A DNA stretch of 47,905 nt from Clostridia bacterium (GCA_029256325.1 JAQSYD010000021.1:1-47905); one strand, 5' to 3'. Counted from the first letter of the stretch, positions 16,137-25,963 are shown. Notes: generated from the letters alone by a model not told the origin. Made by a program: numbers and translations.

Positions 16137-16412
16137 TTATTTGTTTACTAGATCCTTCAAGTCTTTGCCAGCCTTGAATATTGGAGCTTTTGAAGCAGGA
16201 ATTTGAATTTCTTCTCTTGTTCTTGGGTTTCTTCCTACTCTTGCTGCTCTACCCTTAACTTCGAATGTACCAAAGCCAACTAGTTGAACCTTGTCACCCT
16301 TAGCAAGTGCATCTTGAACGCTGTCCATAAACGCCTTTAGAGCCTTTTCAGTATCCTTCTTTGTTAATTCACTTTTTTCTGCCATGCTTGTAATAAGTTC
16401 TGCTTTATTCAT
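16137..16412 (-). CDS. hup: HU family DNA-binding protein
   Basis: 91-aa nucleoid protein. It starts MNKAELITSMAEKSELTKKD, has VQLVGFGTFEVKGRAARVGRNPRT with the HU arm proline in GRNPRTREEIQIPA, and ends SKAPIFKAGKDLKDLVN. It bends DNA as a dimer without sequence specificity. A GGAGGG ribosome site precedes ATG 16412. The terminator at 16091 makes it likely to be transcribed on its own or as the end of the spoVB-yabN unit. Confidence 0.97.
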   Translation of the reverse strand: MNKAELITSMAEKSELTKKDTEKALKAFMDSVQDALAKGDKVQLVGFGTFEVKGRAARVGRNPRTREEIQIPASKAPIFKAGKDLKDLVNK

Positions 16413-16501
16413 TTTTATTTTCCCTCCATTTTTTATAATGAATTCCTATTAGCATATTCTATACATATGCCAAAAATCCTTCTTTGCAATGCAAAATTTG
16501 T

Positions 16502-16798
16502 TTATTTTTGTAATATTTTTAACTTTTTTGCCTCATTCCACAGCTTATCCATTTCCTGCAAGGTCATTTTATCAAGTTTTTGACCATTTTGCAAGGCTGT
16601 TTTTTCAATATATTGGAATCTGCTGATAAATTTTTCAATTGTACCACGAAGTGCTAGTTCAGGCTGTATCTTTAAGAATCGTGCTACATTGACTACGGCA
16701 AATAATAAATCTCCAATTTCTTCTTCTATTATTTGTTTATTTCCTGTATTATATACCTCTTTTACTTCTTCTAATTCTTCATCAACCTTTGCAATTGC
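16502..16798 (-). pseudogene. yabN: Out-of-frame remnant of the second MazG domain of yabN
   Basis: Translation in the shifted frame gives AIAKVDEELEEVKEVYNTG, then an intact MazG metal-binding helix pair (IIEEEIGDLLFAVVNVARFL) and the family ending (FQYIEKTALQNGQKLDKM ... MDKLWNEAKK). This is the normal C-terminus of YabN/MazG. It is in a different frame from the upstream gene and has no good start codon or ribosome site, so it is probably untranslated unless recoding occurs. The connecting helix (about 24 residues in relatives) is absent from both frames. Confidence 0.8.
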
Positions 16799-17895
16799 AT
16801 TGCTTCCGGTATATCTACCAGGGTTTGAGTATAAGTTGTTATACCCTTCAGTTTGCGTTTAGAGGCCTCCCAGCTCTTTAAAGCGCCACTTTCAGAGGTT
16901 GCTATTACATCGCCAAAAACATGGGGATGGCGCTCCACCAGCTTGTTTACAATGCCTGTTATGATATCGTTAATATCAAACTCTCCATCTTCCTTGGCTA
17001 TTTGAGCATGGAAAACGACTTGAAGCAGTAAGTCTCCCAATTCTTCCACCAATAGGTCAATGTCATCTTTTTCAATAGCGTCTAATACCTCATAGGTCTC
17101 CTCAAGCAAATATGGCTTTAAGCTTTCTCTGCTCTGTTCTCTATCCCAAGGACAGCCGCCTTCGCCACGCAGCTTGCTCATAAGCGCCACCAGCTCATCC
17201 ATCGTCTTGAACTTGGACGCTTCTCCTACAGGAGGTATATACACACTGGTTAAATAATCTACCCAGTCAATCCTGTCCAACTCATACAATGGGAGTTTTT
17301 CTATTCTTTCCAGGTCTTTAACGCCGGCTGCTTTGATAATATAAATTTCCGTATCATCCTTATATAGCTCCATAAGCTTCAGCTTTATTTCAGATGCTAC
17401 AAATCTGCTGTACACCTGAGTAATGATATTGCCGCAAAGAAAATCAGGCTTTTGAATATCCAGGCTTAGTCCGTCTATTATTTTGAGGCCATAGGCTGGA
17501 TCTATTTGCAAAGCTGTAAGAATAGAGTCAATAAAGCTTACCGCGGGTACAATTTCTACGTCTATACTGTCCTTTGCCTTTTCAAGTGTCAGCTCAACAC
17601 TTTTCTCTGCCACTAGAGGATGTCCCGGCACAGCATAAACCAGCACCTTGTTATCCTCACAGCTGTTGATGACGCGCTGACTAATTTGACTATACGTAGC
17701 CTCAAAGGTTTCTGCAGCGTCATATATGTCATCACAGGTTATAAAGCAAATACCCAGAGATTTAATATAGTCAACGGTAGGATGCTTTTCTGTCCTTAAA
17801 ATCAGAATGTCTGCTGATTTAAGCTGCTCCACCGCCGACAGTGTCAACTGCTTGTAGTCACCAGAGCCTAATCCTATTATTTTAAGTTTTTTCAT
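16771..17895 (-). CDS. yabN: YabN-like fusion: tetrapyrrole methylase-like domain plus first MazG domain, truncated
   Basis: The N-terminal half (IIGLGSGDYKQLTLSAVEQL; VYAVPGHPLVAEKSV) is the SAM-dependent uroporphyrin/tetrapyrrole methylase-like fold of YabN. From about residue 240 the MazG NTP pyrophosphohydrolase follows (GGCPWDREQSRESLKPYLLEE, EELGDLLLQVVFHAQIA) with its EExxE/ExxD metal ligands intact. Normal relatives end with a second MazG domain. Here the frame stops at 16771 after IPEAMQLQRLMKN and that domain lies out of frame downstream. The start is ATG 17895 because AAAGGAG sits 8 bases before it; a GTG at 17904 overlaps that site. Full-length homologues sanitise aberrant NTPs; whether the single-domain product is active is unknown. 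Confidence 0.85.
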   Translation of the reverse strand: MKKLKIIGLGSGDYKQLTLSAVEQLKSADILILRTEKHPTVDYIKSLGICFITCDDIYDAAETFEATYSQISQRVINSCEDNKVLVYAVPGHPLVAEKSVELTLEKAKDSIDVEIVPAVSFIDSILTALQIDPAYGLKIIDGLSLDIQKPDFLCGNIITQVYSRFVASEIKLKLMELYKDDTEIYIIKAAGVKDLERIEKLPLYELDRIDWVDYLTSVYIPPVGEASKFKTMDELVALMSKLRGEGGCPWDREQSRESLKPYLLEETYEVLDAIEKDDIDLLVEELGDLLLQVVFHAQIAKEDGEFDINDIITGIVNKLVERHPHVFGDVIATSESGALKSWEASKRKLKGITTYTQTLVDIPEAMQLQRLMKN

Positions 17896-17925
17896 TTGTA
17901 TCACTCCTTTGTACAGGGTAAGGAA

Positions 17926-19527
17926 TTATTTCAAAAGACCTTTTCTTTTCAATACACGTGACAGCTTGCCTCCACCGGGGGCCATTTGAAGCTCCTCAAT
18001 GGTAATACCCCTTATCAATATCAATGAAATTCCATATACAATTGCAGCCAGAATTATACTTAAAAGGGTTGATATTGTGTTGCTGGAAACTAGATTAATT
18101 AAGAAATGATATGACATATAAGCCACTACCATCATTGCCCCAGTCGCAACGGCCGGTTTTAAAAAAGCCTTAAGATATATTAAGCCCTGTCCTTGATACT
18201 TAATAATATAGAACATATTCAGTATCGCAGCCACACTATAACCTGCTACAGTACCAAGGGCGGCACCTCTTACGTTAATATATGGAATAGACGTCAAGGT
18301 ATAACTCACAATTACCTTTACTATTGCACCAATGAATAGATTAATAACAGGTATTCGTTCTTTACCCATTCCCTGCAAAATTGCAGTCAGTGTCTGTACC
18401 AGGGTCAGGAAAATGATTGCTGGTGCAAGATATGCCATAGCTACGCCTAGGGTACTTGATTCTCCCGGATACATCATCCTCATGATTGGGTCGGCAAGTA
18501 TAAACAATCCCGCAGCAGCAGGCAAACCAACAATCAAACTTATTCTGATCGATAGCTCTGATTTTTTTGCTACAGCTTCATGATCTCTTCTTGCCATTGA
18601 TTCAGAAATAGCAGGTACCAAACTAGCTGCTAAAGATATCGTAAGCACCTGTGGTAGATTCACGAAGGAACCAGCCATGGCCTTCAACTGACCATACATG
18701 CTTACTGCAGTTTCACTGTTATAACCTGCTGCCAATAATCTATCCATTACGATGAATGTGTCTAACAGATTCATTACAGGCATTATACTTCCACCTATCG
18801 TAATTGGGATCGAAATAATCAGTATTTTTTTCAATATATTAAAGGTCGAATCTTTTTTGCTTTGTATTTTAGACTCTTCACTGGTAAAACGCAGCTTTTT
18901 CTTCTTATAAAAGTATAACAAAGTTATTATACTTATAACCCCGCCGATTGCCGTCCCTGCATTTGCTCCTCCAGCTGCTTGCTGATTGCCGGATGGCAGG
19001 AATATAAGCGCTAATGCAAATCCGAATATGACTCTGCCCAGCTGCTCTGTTATTTGAGAAACTGCACTAGGTGTCATATTTTGCATCCCCTGAAAATAAC
19101 CTCTTAAAGTTCCGGTTACAGAAAACAAAAATATGGAGGGGACAATACATACGATTGCAAGATAAGCCCCCGGATTTCTAAACATACCGGCTACTGTATC
19201 GGCATAGTTAAACATTATCAATGAAAGTGCAAGGCCTATTGACGCTGTGAATAACATTGCAACTTTAAAAATCCTATGAGCCTCTTCATTTCTGCCCAAT
19301 TCAATTTTCTCAGATACAAGCTTTGATATCGCTATCGGTATGGCATATGCAGAAATAGTTAATGCCCACACATAAACTTCATAGCCAGTCTGAGCATAAC
19401 CCATAACTTCTGAACCAACGATGCGTCCTAATGGGATTCTATAGATCGCACCTAGTATTTTTGTAATTACACCAGCAGCAGCTAGTATCGCCGCACCCTT
19501 AATAAATGATTGTTTTTTGATTTCCAT
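17926..19527 (-). CDS. spoVB: Stage V sporulation protein B-like lipid flippase (MOP superfamily)
   Basis: Polytopic MATE/MurJ-like exporter of 533 aa with about 14 hydrophobic segments. It starts FIKGAAILAAAGVITKILGAIYRIPLGRI, the SpoVB/polysaccharide-transporter signature. It probably flips a cell-wall or cortex lipid-linked precursor during sporulation; some clostridia carry several paralogues, so exact substrate and timing are open. The ATG at 19527 is preceded by GGGAGG at 5 bases; the frame extends upstream to 19569 without a ribosome site. It is followed 30 bases later by yabN, the B. subtilis order. Confidence 0.9.
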   Translation of the reverse strand: MEIKKQSFIKGAAILAAAGVITKILGAIYRIPLGRIVGSEVMGYAQTGYEVYVWALTISAYAIPIAISKLVSEKIELGRNEEAHRIFKVAMLFTASIGLALSLIMFNYADTVAGMFRNPGAYLAIVCIVPSIFLFSVTGTLRGYFQGMQNMTPSAVSQITEQLGRVIFGFALALIFLPSGNQQAAGGANAGTAIGGVISIITLLYFYKKKKLRFTSEESKIQSKKDSTFNILKKILIISIPITIGGSIMPVMNLLDTFIVMDRLLAAGYNSETAVSMYGQLKAMAGSFVNLPQVLTISLAASLVPAISESMARRDHEAVAKKSELSIRISLIVGLPAAAGLFILADPIMRMMYPGESSTLGVAMAYLAPAIIFLTLVQTLTAILQGMGKERIPVINLFIGAIVKVIVSYTLTSIPYINVRGAALGTVAGYSVAAILNMFYIIKYQGQGLIYLKAFLKPAVATGAMMVVAYMSYHFLINLVSSNTISTLLSIILAAIVYGISLILIRGITIEELQMAPGGGKLSRVLKRKGLLK

Positions 19528-19763
19528 TTTGACCTCCCACTTGAAACTGAAACTAAGCAACACAAGCATTTACTTGGCTTATAGTTGCTAAACATTATAT
19601 ATTTTAACACATCTCATTGCTAAAATATACAAGGACAGATAATTATAGAACTATATACAGAACATATCTTCTTAAAATCGGTGTTTCTGTTATTTATCAA
19701 ATGATGATAGGCTTCAGAATTATAACACTGCTTTCCAAAGGCTATTCCTGTCTACTTATTTTC

Positions 19764-20381
19764 TTAGTTAGTTCTCTTCTTCTTCCGATAAAACCAGACT
19801 ACAAAATATGCTGCTCCCACTAAAGCTAGTAACAAATATGTGATTTCCTGATAGAGCTTAATAAATGCCAGTACATCTTCCCAGGACTCTCCCAGCAAGG
19901 CGCCTCCACTGACAAGCAGTATGTTCCAAATAAATGCGCCCGCTGAAGTCAATAATATAAACGCCCCGAATTTCATCTTTGACATGCCAGCCGGAATGGA
20001 AATTAGACTTCTGATAATAGGGACCATGCGGCATAAAAAAACTGCCCTGTATCTGTATCTCCTGAACAAAGAGAATGCTTTGTGCATATTTTGCGCTTTA
20101 AGCCCCAGGATACCCCCATAGCGATTTACCACTTCATTTAATCTTTTTAAATTCATTAAATATCCAATATAATAAAGTATGGATGCCCCAATAACAGAAC
20201 CGGCTGTAGCAGACAGTACCACGCCCCAAATTGTCAATTCTGAATAGGTAGTCATGAATCCACCAAAGGCAAGAATGATTTCCGAAGGGATAGGAGGAAA
20301 AACATTTTCCACCGCTATCAATACAAAGATGCTTATATAGCCATATGACCCAATAAACTCCATAATCCAATTTGTTATCAT
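19764..20381 (-). CDS. DedA family membrane protein
   Basis: 205-aa SNARE-associated/DedA (VTT) protein, probably a lipid (undecaprenyl-phosphate or phosphatidylethanolamine) translocase at the cytoplasmic membrane. The family's ENVFPPIPSEIILAFGG block is at residues about 25-42, and FLCRMVPIIRSLISIPAGMSKM is the conserved re-entrant arginine region. About five to six hydrophobic segments and a basic C-terminus (FYRKKKRTN). Start ATG 20381 follows GGGGGTG. It has a consensus promoter that overlaps the spoVT terminator region. It interrupts the ancestral spoVT-spoVB order. Confidence 0.93.
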   Translation of the reverse strand: MITNWIMEFIGSYGYISIFVLIAVENVFPPIPSEIILAFGGFMTTYSELTIWGVVLSATAGSVIGASILYYIGYLMNLKRLNEVVNRYGGILGLKAQNMHKAFSLFRRYRYRAVFLCRMVPIIRSLISIPAGMSKMKFGAFILLTSAGAFIWNILLVSGGALLGESWEDVLAFIKLYQEITYLLLALVGAAYFVVWFYRKKKRTN

Positions 20382-20443
20382 AATCACCCCCGATAAAAAC
20401 TATTTCATTCCTATTGTTATATATTCAAGGTAATATAGGAGTT

Positions 20444-20472
20444 ATTATAAATGTTTTCTCATGAAATATCAA
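20444..20472 (-). promoter_or_regulatory. Sigma-A-type promoter of dedA
   Basis: Minus strand TTGATA, 17-base spacer, TATAAT, about 65 bases upstream of the dedA start. The -35 lies in the T-run of the spoVT terminator. Confidence 0.7.
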
Positions 20473-20502
20473 AAAATAATAAAAGCAGCGAATGCTGCCT
20501 TT
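20470..20502 (-). terminator. Terminator of spoVT
   Basis: Minus strand AAAGGCAGC ATTC GCTGCTTTT then ATTATTTTTTG, ten bases past the spoVT stop. Confidence 0.8.
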
Positions 20503-20512
20503 ATATGTAGTA

Positions 20513-21070
20513 TTATTGCTCCATTTGCTTTCCTAGGAAACTAGCTGCTGTTTCTGCCAGCTTCTTTTCTAAATCACCCATTTGTACATCCGGTTCCTTT
20601 GATAAAAGCAATACTGCTCCTATTGGATCTCCTTGAGATACTATTGGTGCTACAACGCCCGAAGTATATTTAGGGACTCCATCCTCATCTGCAGTAATAT
20701 TAATCATTTTGTTTTCCCCTGATACAGTTAACATGACGGCTGCCTTATCTTCCATTATCTTTTCCAAAGCTGAGCTTACTCGCTTTTCCAACAGCTCCTT
20801 CTTTGGCGCACCTGCAACCGCTATAATTGAGTCTCTATCAGCAATGCAAGTTACATGCTCCATTGAGCTATGTAAGGACTCAACATATTCCTTAGCAAAC
20901 TCACTCAATTCGCCAATTGGAGAATATTTTTTTAGGATAACTTCCCCTTCTCTGTCAGTGAATATCTCAAGCGGATCACCTTCACGAATGCGTAGCGTTC
21001 TTCTTATCTCTTTTGGTATAACAACTCTTCCAAGATCATCTATTCTTCTTACAATTCCTGTTGCTTTCAC
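20513..21070 (-). CDS. spoVT: Stage V sporulation protein T, AbrB-type regulator
   Basis: Forespore transcription factor that tunes sigma-G genes. Residues 1-50 are the swapped-hairpin AbrB domain (MKATGIVRRIDDLGRVVIPK, EIRRTLRIREGDPLEIF) and residues about 56-180 form the GAF-like C-terminal domain. Full 185-aa length. The start is GTG at 21070 with AGGAGG eight bases upstream. The position after mfd is ancestral, but here a prsA-like gene and a terminator separate the two. The 219-bp upstream gap should contain its promoter; I could not fix a sigma-G match with confidence. Confidence 0.96.
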   Translation of the reverse strand: MKATGIVRRIDDLGRVVIPKEIRRTLRIREGDPLEIFTDREGEVILKKYSPIGELSEFAKEYVESLHSSMEHVTCIADRDSIIAVAGAPKKELLEKRVSSALEKIMEDKAAVMLTVSGENKMINITADEDGVPKYTSGVVAPIVSQGDPIGAVLLLSKEPDVQMGDLEKKLAETAASFLGKQMEQ

Positions 21071-21251
21071 CTACATATCCTCCTTTATTATTTATTTACA
21101 TAATCACCTATGTGAATATTATTTTACCAACTTAATAATTTTATACACAATTTTGCTAATTAAAGACTTATAAAGGAAATTTTCTAAAAGCCCCTAATAT
21201 TTATGACGGAAAGCAATTCTTCCAAAACATAGTTAGGTTGCCCAATGCACA

Positions 21252-21283
21252 TAAAAAAAATGCTATACCTTTCGGTATAGCAT
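21252..21283 (-). terminator. Terminator of the prsA-like gene (end of the glmU-mfd string)
   Basis: Minus strand ATGCTATACC GAAA GGTATAGCAT followed by eight T; perfect 10-bp stem, seven bases past the stop. Confidence 0.92.
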
Positions 21284-21289
21284 CATGTA

Positions 21290-22252
21290 TTAAAGATTCT
21301 TAGGATACTTCTTAATATCAGCTTTTGTTCTCATTTCTTCAATCAGCTCTTGATAAACTGTATCCTTTTTATTGTCTACCATAGATATCTTGAGCTCCGC
21401 TGCGATTTCTTCCAGCTTATCATACTTCTTATCTTCCAGCTTGATAATATGATAACCATAGTCCGTTTTTACCAATTCGCTTATTTCTCCAGCCTTTAGT
21501 GCAAATGCAGCTGTTTCAAATGGTTCAACCATTTGACCTTTTCTGAAATAGCCTAAATCGCCCTTATTATCCACAGCTGTGGGATCTTCCGAGAATTCAA
21601 GAGCCAGTTCATTAAAGTTTTCGCCCTTCTTTACTCGCTCTAGCATTTTCTTTGCTTCTTCTTCATCTTCCATTAATATATGACTTGCTTTTATGCTTAT
21701 AAACTGATCCTGGTTTGCACCATAATAAGCAGCTACTTCATCATCCGTTACAGAAACTTCTGTTGTCAATTTTTCTTGAAGCTTGCTTACTAAAATATCT
21801 TTTCTGATGGTATCTCTTAAATATTCCATTGTCATTTTTTGTGATGTCAGGAATTCATTGAATTTTTCTTCTGAGTCAAAGTACTTTCTTGCCTTTTCAA
21901 CTTCAGCTTCAATTTCTTCCTCTGTAGCCGTAATACCTGCTTTTAACGCTTCCTGCTCTTGAACCTTTATATCAACAAGCATATCCAGCACTTTTTCCTT
22001 CATAACGTCGATGTACTTTCTTCCATCTACGTCCTGTTCCCATATTTCAGCGCCATATTGCTGTTCGTACTGCACCTTAAACATTTCAAACATTTGGTTG
22101 AACTCAGTCTTCATGATCTGCTCTCCGCCTACTACAGCCACTGCAGTTTCACTGTCTGCCTGAGGATTTTTCTTCACACAGCCACTAAATACCAAAGATA
22201 TGGTTATTACCATTGCTGCAAGTAAAATAGCTGTTTTCTTAACTCTTGTCAA
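21290..22252 (-). CDS. prsA: Parvulin-type peptidyl-prolyl isomerase lipoprotein (PrsA/SurA-like)
   Basis: 320-aa extracytoplasmic foldase. The signal peptide ILLAAMVITISLVFSGC ends in a lipobox whose Cys (about residue 26) should be lipidated. A SurA-N-like helical region (about 40-190) precedes a rotamase domain at about 193-285 (IKASHILMEDEEEAKKMLER, LGYFRKGQMVEPFETAAFAL, TDYGYHIIKLED). The start is TTG 22252 with GGGGAG upstream; an overlapping ATG opens only a three-codon frame. It follows mfd by 68 bases. The symbol is family-level, because several PrsA-like paralogues are common. Confidence 0.9.
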   Translation of the reverse strand: MTRVKKTAILLAAMVITISLVFSGCVKKNPQADSETAVAVVGGEQIMKTEFNQMFEMFKVQYEQQYGAEIWEQDVDGRKYIDVMKEKVLDMLVDIKVQEQEALKAGITATEEEIEAEVEKARKYFDSEEKFNEFLTSQKMTMEYLRDTIRKDILVSKLQEKLTTEVSVTDDEVAAYYGANQDQFISIKASHILMEDEEEAKKMLERVKKGENFNELALEFSEDPTAVDNKGDLGYFRKGQMVEPFETAAFALKAGEISELVKTDYGYHIIKLEDKKYDKLEEIAAELKISMVDNKKDTVYQELIEEMRTKADIKKYPKNL

Positions 22253-22320
22253 TTGTTCATCTCTCCCCTGATTTTATTTGGTATGTTGAGGCTCACCTAT
22301 GGATACAATCTAATATATAA

Positions 22321-25300
22321 TTATATCTCATTTCCAGCTATATGCAAACTGCTAATTTTTTCTATGATCTCTCTAATTTCCTTTAAAATCTCTTCTGCCT
22401 TTTCATCGGTGGCCTTTAAAGTAAAGTATGGCTGTTCACTGGCTGTAAACAGTATTCTGCCCTTGTAGTCACCAGCAATTTGTATAGCTGTTTGAGGTTT
22501 TATAAACTTATCTGTCTTAAATTTAATAGCTATATTGTTGTTCTTCTGACTAATATTGCTGATTCCACATTTCTGAGCCAGTTGTTTGACGTAAGCTATT
22601 GACAAAAGGTTTCTGACGACAGCTGGTATATCACCAAATCTGTCTTCTATCTCCTCTTCTATATCAAATAAATCCTGTTGGCTATTTAAGGAGGCAATTT
22701 TCTTGTACATTTCAATCTTTTGGTTTTCATCAGAAATATAGGTTTCCGGTATATATGCGTTAATCTGCAATTCAATGCTGGTCTCTACCTGCTGCACTGC
22801 CGCTTCACCCTTAAGCTCCTTCAAGGTTTCCTCCAACAGCTTAATGAACAGATCGTACCCGATAGCTTCCATATGTCCATGCTGTTCTTTCCCCAGCACA
22901 TTACCAGTACCCCTTATTTCTAAGTCCCTCATGGCTATTTTGAAGCCAGAGCCAAATTCTGTGAATTCTTTGATGGCCTGCAGTCTTTTTTCTGCTATTT
23001 CGTTTAAAACCTTATCCTTCTGATAAGTAAAATATGCATATGCCAATCTATTGGAGCGGCCTACCCGTCCTCTTAGCTGATAAAGCTGAGACAGCCCCAT
23101 TTTGTCTGCATCACTGATAATGATTGTATTTACATTGGGAATATCCAAGCCAGCCTCTATAATAGTTGTACATACCAACACATCAGATTCACCATTATAG
23201 AAATCCAGCATAGTATCCTCTAGTACCTTTTCCTCCATTTGTCCATGGGCATAAGCAACTCTAGCTTCGGGCACCAGTTCCTTTATATGCGCCGCAGTTT
23301 TTGCAATACTTCTTACACGATTGTGAAGGAAGTAAACCTGCCCACCTCTTGCTATTTCTTTGAATATTGCATCTCGAATAACATCCTCATTATGCTCCAT
23401 AACGTAAGTTTGTACAGGGTACCTTTCCTCCGGCGGCTGTTCAATAACACTGATATCCCTGATACCGATCATGGACATGTGCAGGGTTCTGGGTATTGGT
23501 GTTGCAGATAAGGTAAGTACATCCACATTGGTTTTGAGACTTTTGATCTTCTCTTTATGTGCAACTCCGAATTTTTGCTCTTCATCAATAATCAGAAGGC
23601 CTAAATCCTTGAATTTTATACTGTCCTGCAGCAGCTTGTGCGTCCCTATAATTACGTCTACAGTCCCATTCTTTACATCCTGCACAGCTTTTTTTAGATC
23701 TGCAGCACTTTTGAAGCGAGACAATACATCAATCTTAATAGGAAAGCTGCCAAACCTCTGTATGCAAGTATTATAATGCTGTTGTGCCAAAATAGTGGTG
23801 GGTGCCAGTATCGCTGCTTGCTTACTGTCCATAACACATTTAAATGCAGCCCTCAACGCCACCTCTGTTTTACCATAGCCTACATCACCGCAAAGCAGAC
23901 GATCCATTGCCCTGTCATCTTCCATGTCCCTTTTAATTTCTTCTATACTGCGCAGTTGATCTTCTGTCTCTTCATAGGGAAACATATCCTCAAATTCCTT
24001 CTGCCATCTTGTATCAGCAGAAAAGGAGAACCCGATCTTTTGCTGTCTTTCTGCATAGAGCTTCAACAAATCAATGGCAAGCGCTTGTATAGATTTCTGC
24101 GCCTTGCTCTTTGTTTTAGTCCATTCCGCACTGCCCAGCTTGTTCAACTTAGGCAGTTTATCCTCTCCGCCTATATATTTTTGTATCATATCCAGCTGAT
24201 CTGTAGGAATGTAAAGCTTATCATTGCCACCGTATTTTATATTGAGATAATCCCGAGTTAAACCTCCTACAGTAAGCTTTTCAATGCCTACATATTGTCC
24301 GATACCATGGTTTTCATGTACGACAAAGTCTCCAACCTTTAAGTCCGTAAATACCTTTATAAGTCTTCCCTTTTTCTTTGGACCTTCCTTTTTAGGCGCT
24401 GTAAATACTTCTCTGTCACTGATTACAGCATATCGAATAGATGGAAATTCAAAGCCGCTGTTTAGAGTTCCCGGTATAACTACAACATGGCCATCCTGCA
24501 GTTCAATATCCAAGCTGCTCTTAAATATCGCTTCGATCTTTTGATCTATCAGGCTTTGTACTAGTCTACGCCCTTTTTCCTCTGTACCCGAGAGAATTAC
24601 AACCTTATACTTCTTACTTTTCCATAGCTGCAGCTCGTCCATCAGTAGATCCAGCTTGCCATGGAAGGGATGCATCGATCTTGCTACAAAGCTGATGATA
24701 GCATCCGGTTTAAAATCCGCACTGCTTTTTAACAAGGTATTAAAGCTAATGCACTTGGAATTTTTAAATTTCATTAACAACTGATCATAGGTAAAAAATG
24801 TGCCGTATTGATCCGGCAGCACCTCATTGGCAGCCAGCAGCTGCTTGAAATGCTCATGAAACTCTAATTCGATGTTGTCATACCTTTGTCTTACTCTGTT
24901 CGGTTCATCGATTATAATAATAAAGTCCTTCAGATAATCAAGGATGCTGCTAAATTCCAGCTTAAAAAAGCTTAGATATCTTTCAATACCTTCAAAATAA
25001 ACACCCTGATTCAGCTTATCAATGTCCTCTTTTATGATCTCAGAAAGCTTTTCTGCATCCTTTTTCTTCCCTGCAGAGTTTAGTGCTTTCACTCTTTTTC
25101 CCAAAGCATGTTCTAATAGCTGTGAAGCTGACTTAAGCTCATGATTATGCAGCAGCAGCTCTCTGGCAGCATTTATTTCAATTGATTTTATTTTTTCTAT
25201 AGACCTTTGTGTGATTGCGTCAAAGGTTCTTATGGAGTCCACTTCATCATCAAATAATTCTATTCTTATGGGGTTCTCCTCCGTCAAGGGATAAAAATCA

Positions 25301-25845
25301 ATAATCCCTCCTCTGATCGAGAATTGTCCCTTTCCCTCAACCATGTCAACTCGTTCATAACCAGCCAAGTAAAAAAGTATGACAAGCTCATCTATATCAA
25401 TGATATCCCCTAGGGAGATTCTTCTTTTTATTTCTTGATATCTGGAAGCCGGCACCATTTTATGCAGCAGTGCTTCTACTGAGGCGCATACGATCTTGGT
25501 TTCCCCTGATAGCAGTTCTTTAATTGCTAGCAGCCTTTGCTGTTTAATTTCACTGCTTCTGGCATCTATTTTACGGAATATGATCTCACCGGAGGAAAGA
25601 AGTAATCCTGTGGAGGGGTTTAAAAAGCCTATATCCTCATAGATCTTCCGAGCAGCAATTTCGTTGTGCGTAATGATTAGACAGCTTTTGTGGGTATTTT
25701 CACTTACCGCTGCGGATATTAAAGATTTTTGTGTGTCAGATATTCCATAGGCTTCAATATTTCTGTTGCTGCCTTTGATGCTCTCCATCAGCAGCTTATA
25801 TTCCTGCATATTTTCCAAGGGCTTGAGAATATTCTTAAAGCTCAT
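22321..25845 (-). CDS. mfd: Transcription-repair coupling factor Mfd
   Basis: DNA translocase (1174 aa from the chosen start) that removes stalled RNA polymerase and recruits UvrA. In order: the UvrB-homology region (to about 330), the RNAP-interaction domain (LKVGDFVVHENHGIGQYVG, near 490), the RecG-like motor with GDVGYGKTEVALRAAF (Walker A), LLIIDEEQKFGV (motif II) and LSATPIPRTLHMS, then the TRG motif region and a C-terminal D7 domain. Start ATG 25845 has GGAGGTG five bases upstream; the frame extends to 25866 without support. It lies downstream of pth, as in B. subtilis. Confidence 0.98.
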   Translation of the reverse strand: MSFKNILKPLENMQEYKLLMESIKGSNRNIEAYGISDTQKSLISAAVSENTHKSCLIITHNEIAARKIYEDIGFLNPSTGLLLSSGEIIFRKIDARSSEIKQQRLLAIKELLSGETKIVCASVEALLHKMVPASRYQEIKRRISLGDIIDIDELVILFYLAGYERVDMVEGKGQFSIRGGIIDFYPLTEENPIRIELFDDEVDSIRTFDAITQRSIEKIKSIEINAARELLLHNHELKSASQLLEHALGKRVKALNSAGKKKDAEKLSEIIKEDIDKLNQGVYFEGIERYLSFFKLEFSSILDYLKDFIIIIDEPNRVRQRYDNIELEFHEHFKQLLAANEVLPDQYGTFFTYDQLLMKFKNSKCISFNTLLKSSADFKPDAIISFVARSMHPFHGKLDLLMDELQLWKSKKYKVVILSGTEEKGRRLVQSLIDQKIEAIFKSSLDIELQDGHVVVIPGTLNSGFEFPSIRYAVISDREVFTAPKKEGPKKKGRLIKVFTDLKVGDFVVHENHGIGQYVGIEKLTVGGLTRDYLNIKYGGNDKLYIPTDQLDMIQKYIGGEDKLPKLNKLGSAEWTKTKSKAQKSIQALAIDLLKLYAERQQKIGFSFSADTRWQKEFEDMFPYEETEDQLRSIEEIKRDMEDDRAMDRLLCGDVGYGKTEVALRAAFKCVMDSKQAAILAPTTILAQQHYNTCIQRFGSFPIKIDVLSRFKSAADLKKAVQDVKNGTVDVIIGTHKLLQDSIKFKDLGLLIIDEEQKFGVAHKEKIKSLKTNVDVLTLSATPIPRTLHMSMIGIRDISVIEQPPEERYPVQTYVMEHNEDVIRDAIFKEIARGGQVYFLHNRVRSIAKTAAHIKELVPEARVAYAHGQMEEKVLEDTMLDFYNGESDVLVCTTIIEAGLDIPNVNTIIISDADKMGLSQLYQLRGRVGRSNRLAYAYFTYQKDKVLNEIAEKRLQAIKEFTEFGSGFKIAMRDLEIRGTGNVLGKEQHGHMEAIGYDLFIKLLEETLKELKGEAAVQQVETSIELQINAYIPETYISDENQKIEMYKKIASLNSQQDLFDIEEEIEDRFGDIPAVVRNLLSIAYVKQLAQKCGISNISQKNNNIAIKFKTDKFIKPQTAIQIAGDYKGRILFTASEQPYFTLKATDEKAEEILKEIREIIEKISSLHIAGNEI

Positions 25846-25963
25846 CTTGCCACCTCCTATACACACATAAGGTTAGCTTTGCTGTGTGTTTTCCTTTATT
25901 TCAACATAACATAGAGGTCGGATAATGAATATCCCACCTCAAAAGTGATAGCTTGTTTGCATA

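Noticed and set aside
19617-19823. Plus-strand 68-codon frame between spoVB and dedA
   Set aside because: Overlaps the 3' end of dedA, has a weak start and no similarity I can name.
21071-21289. Sigma-G promoter for spoVT
   Set aside because: Expected from B. subtilis, but the best candidate (TGTATAA ... TAAAATA) is too weak in this AT-rich stretch to annotate.
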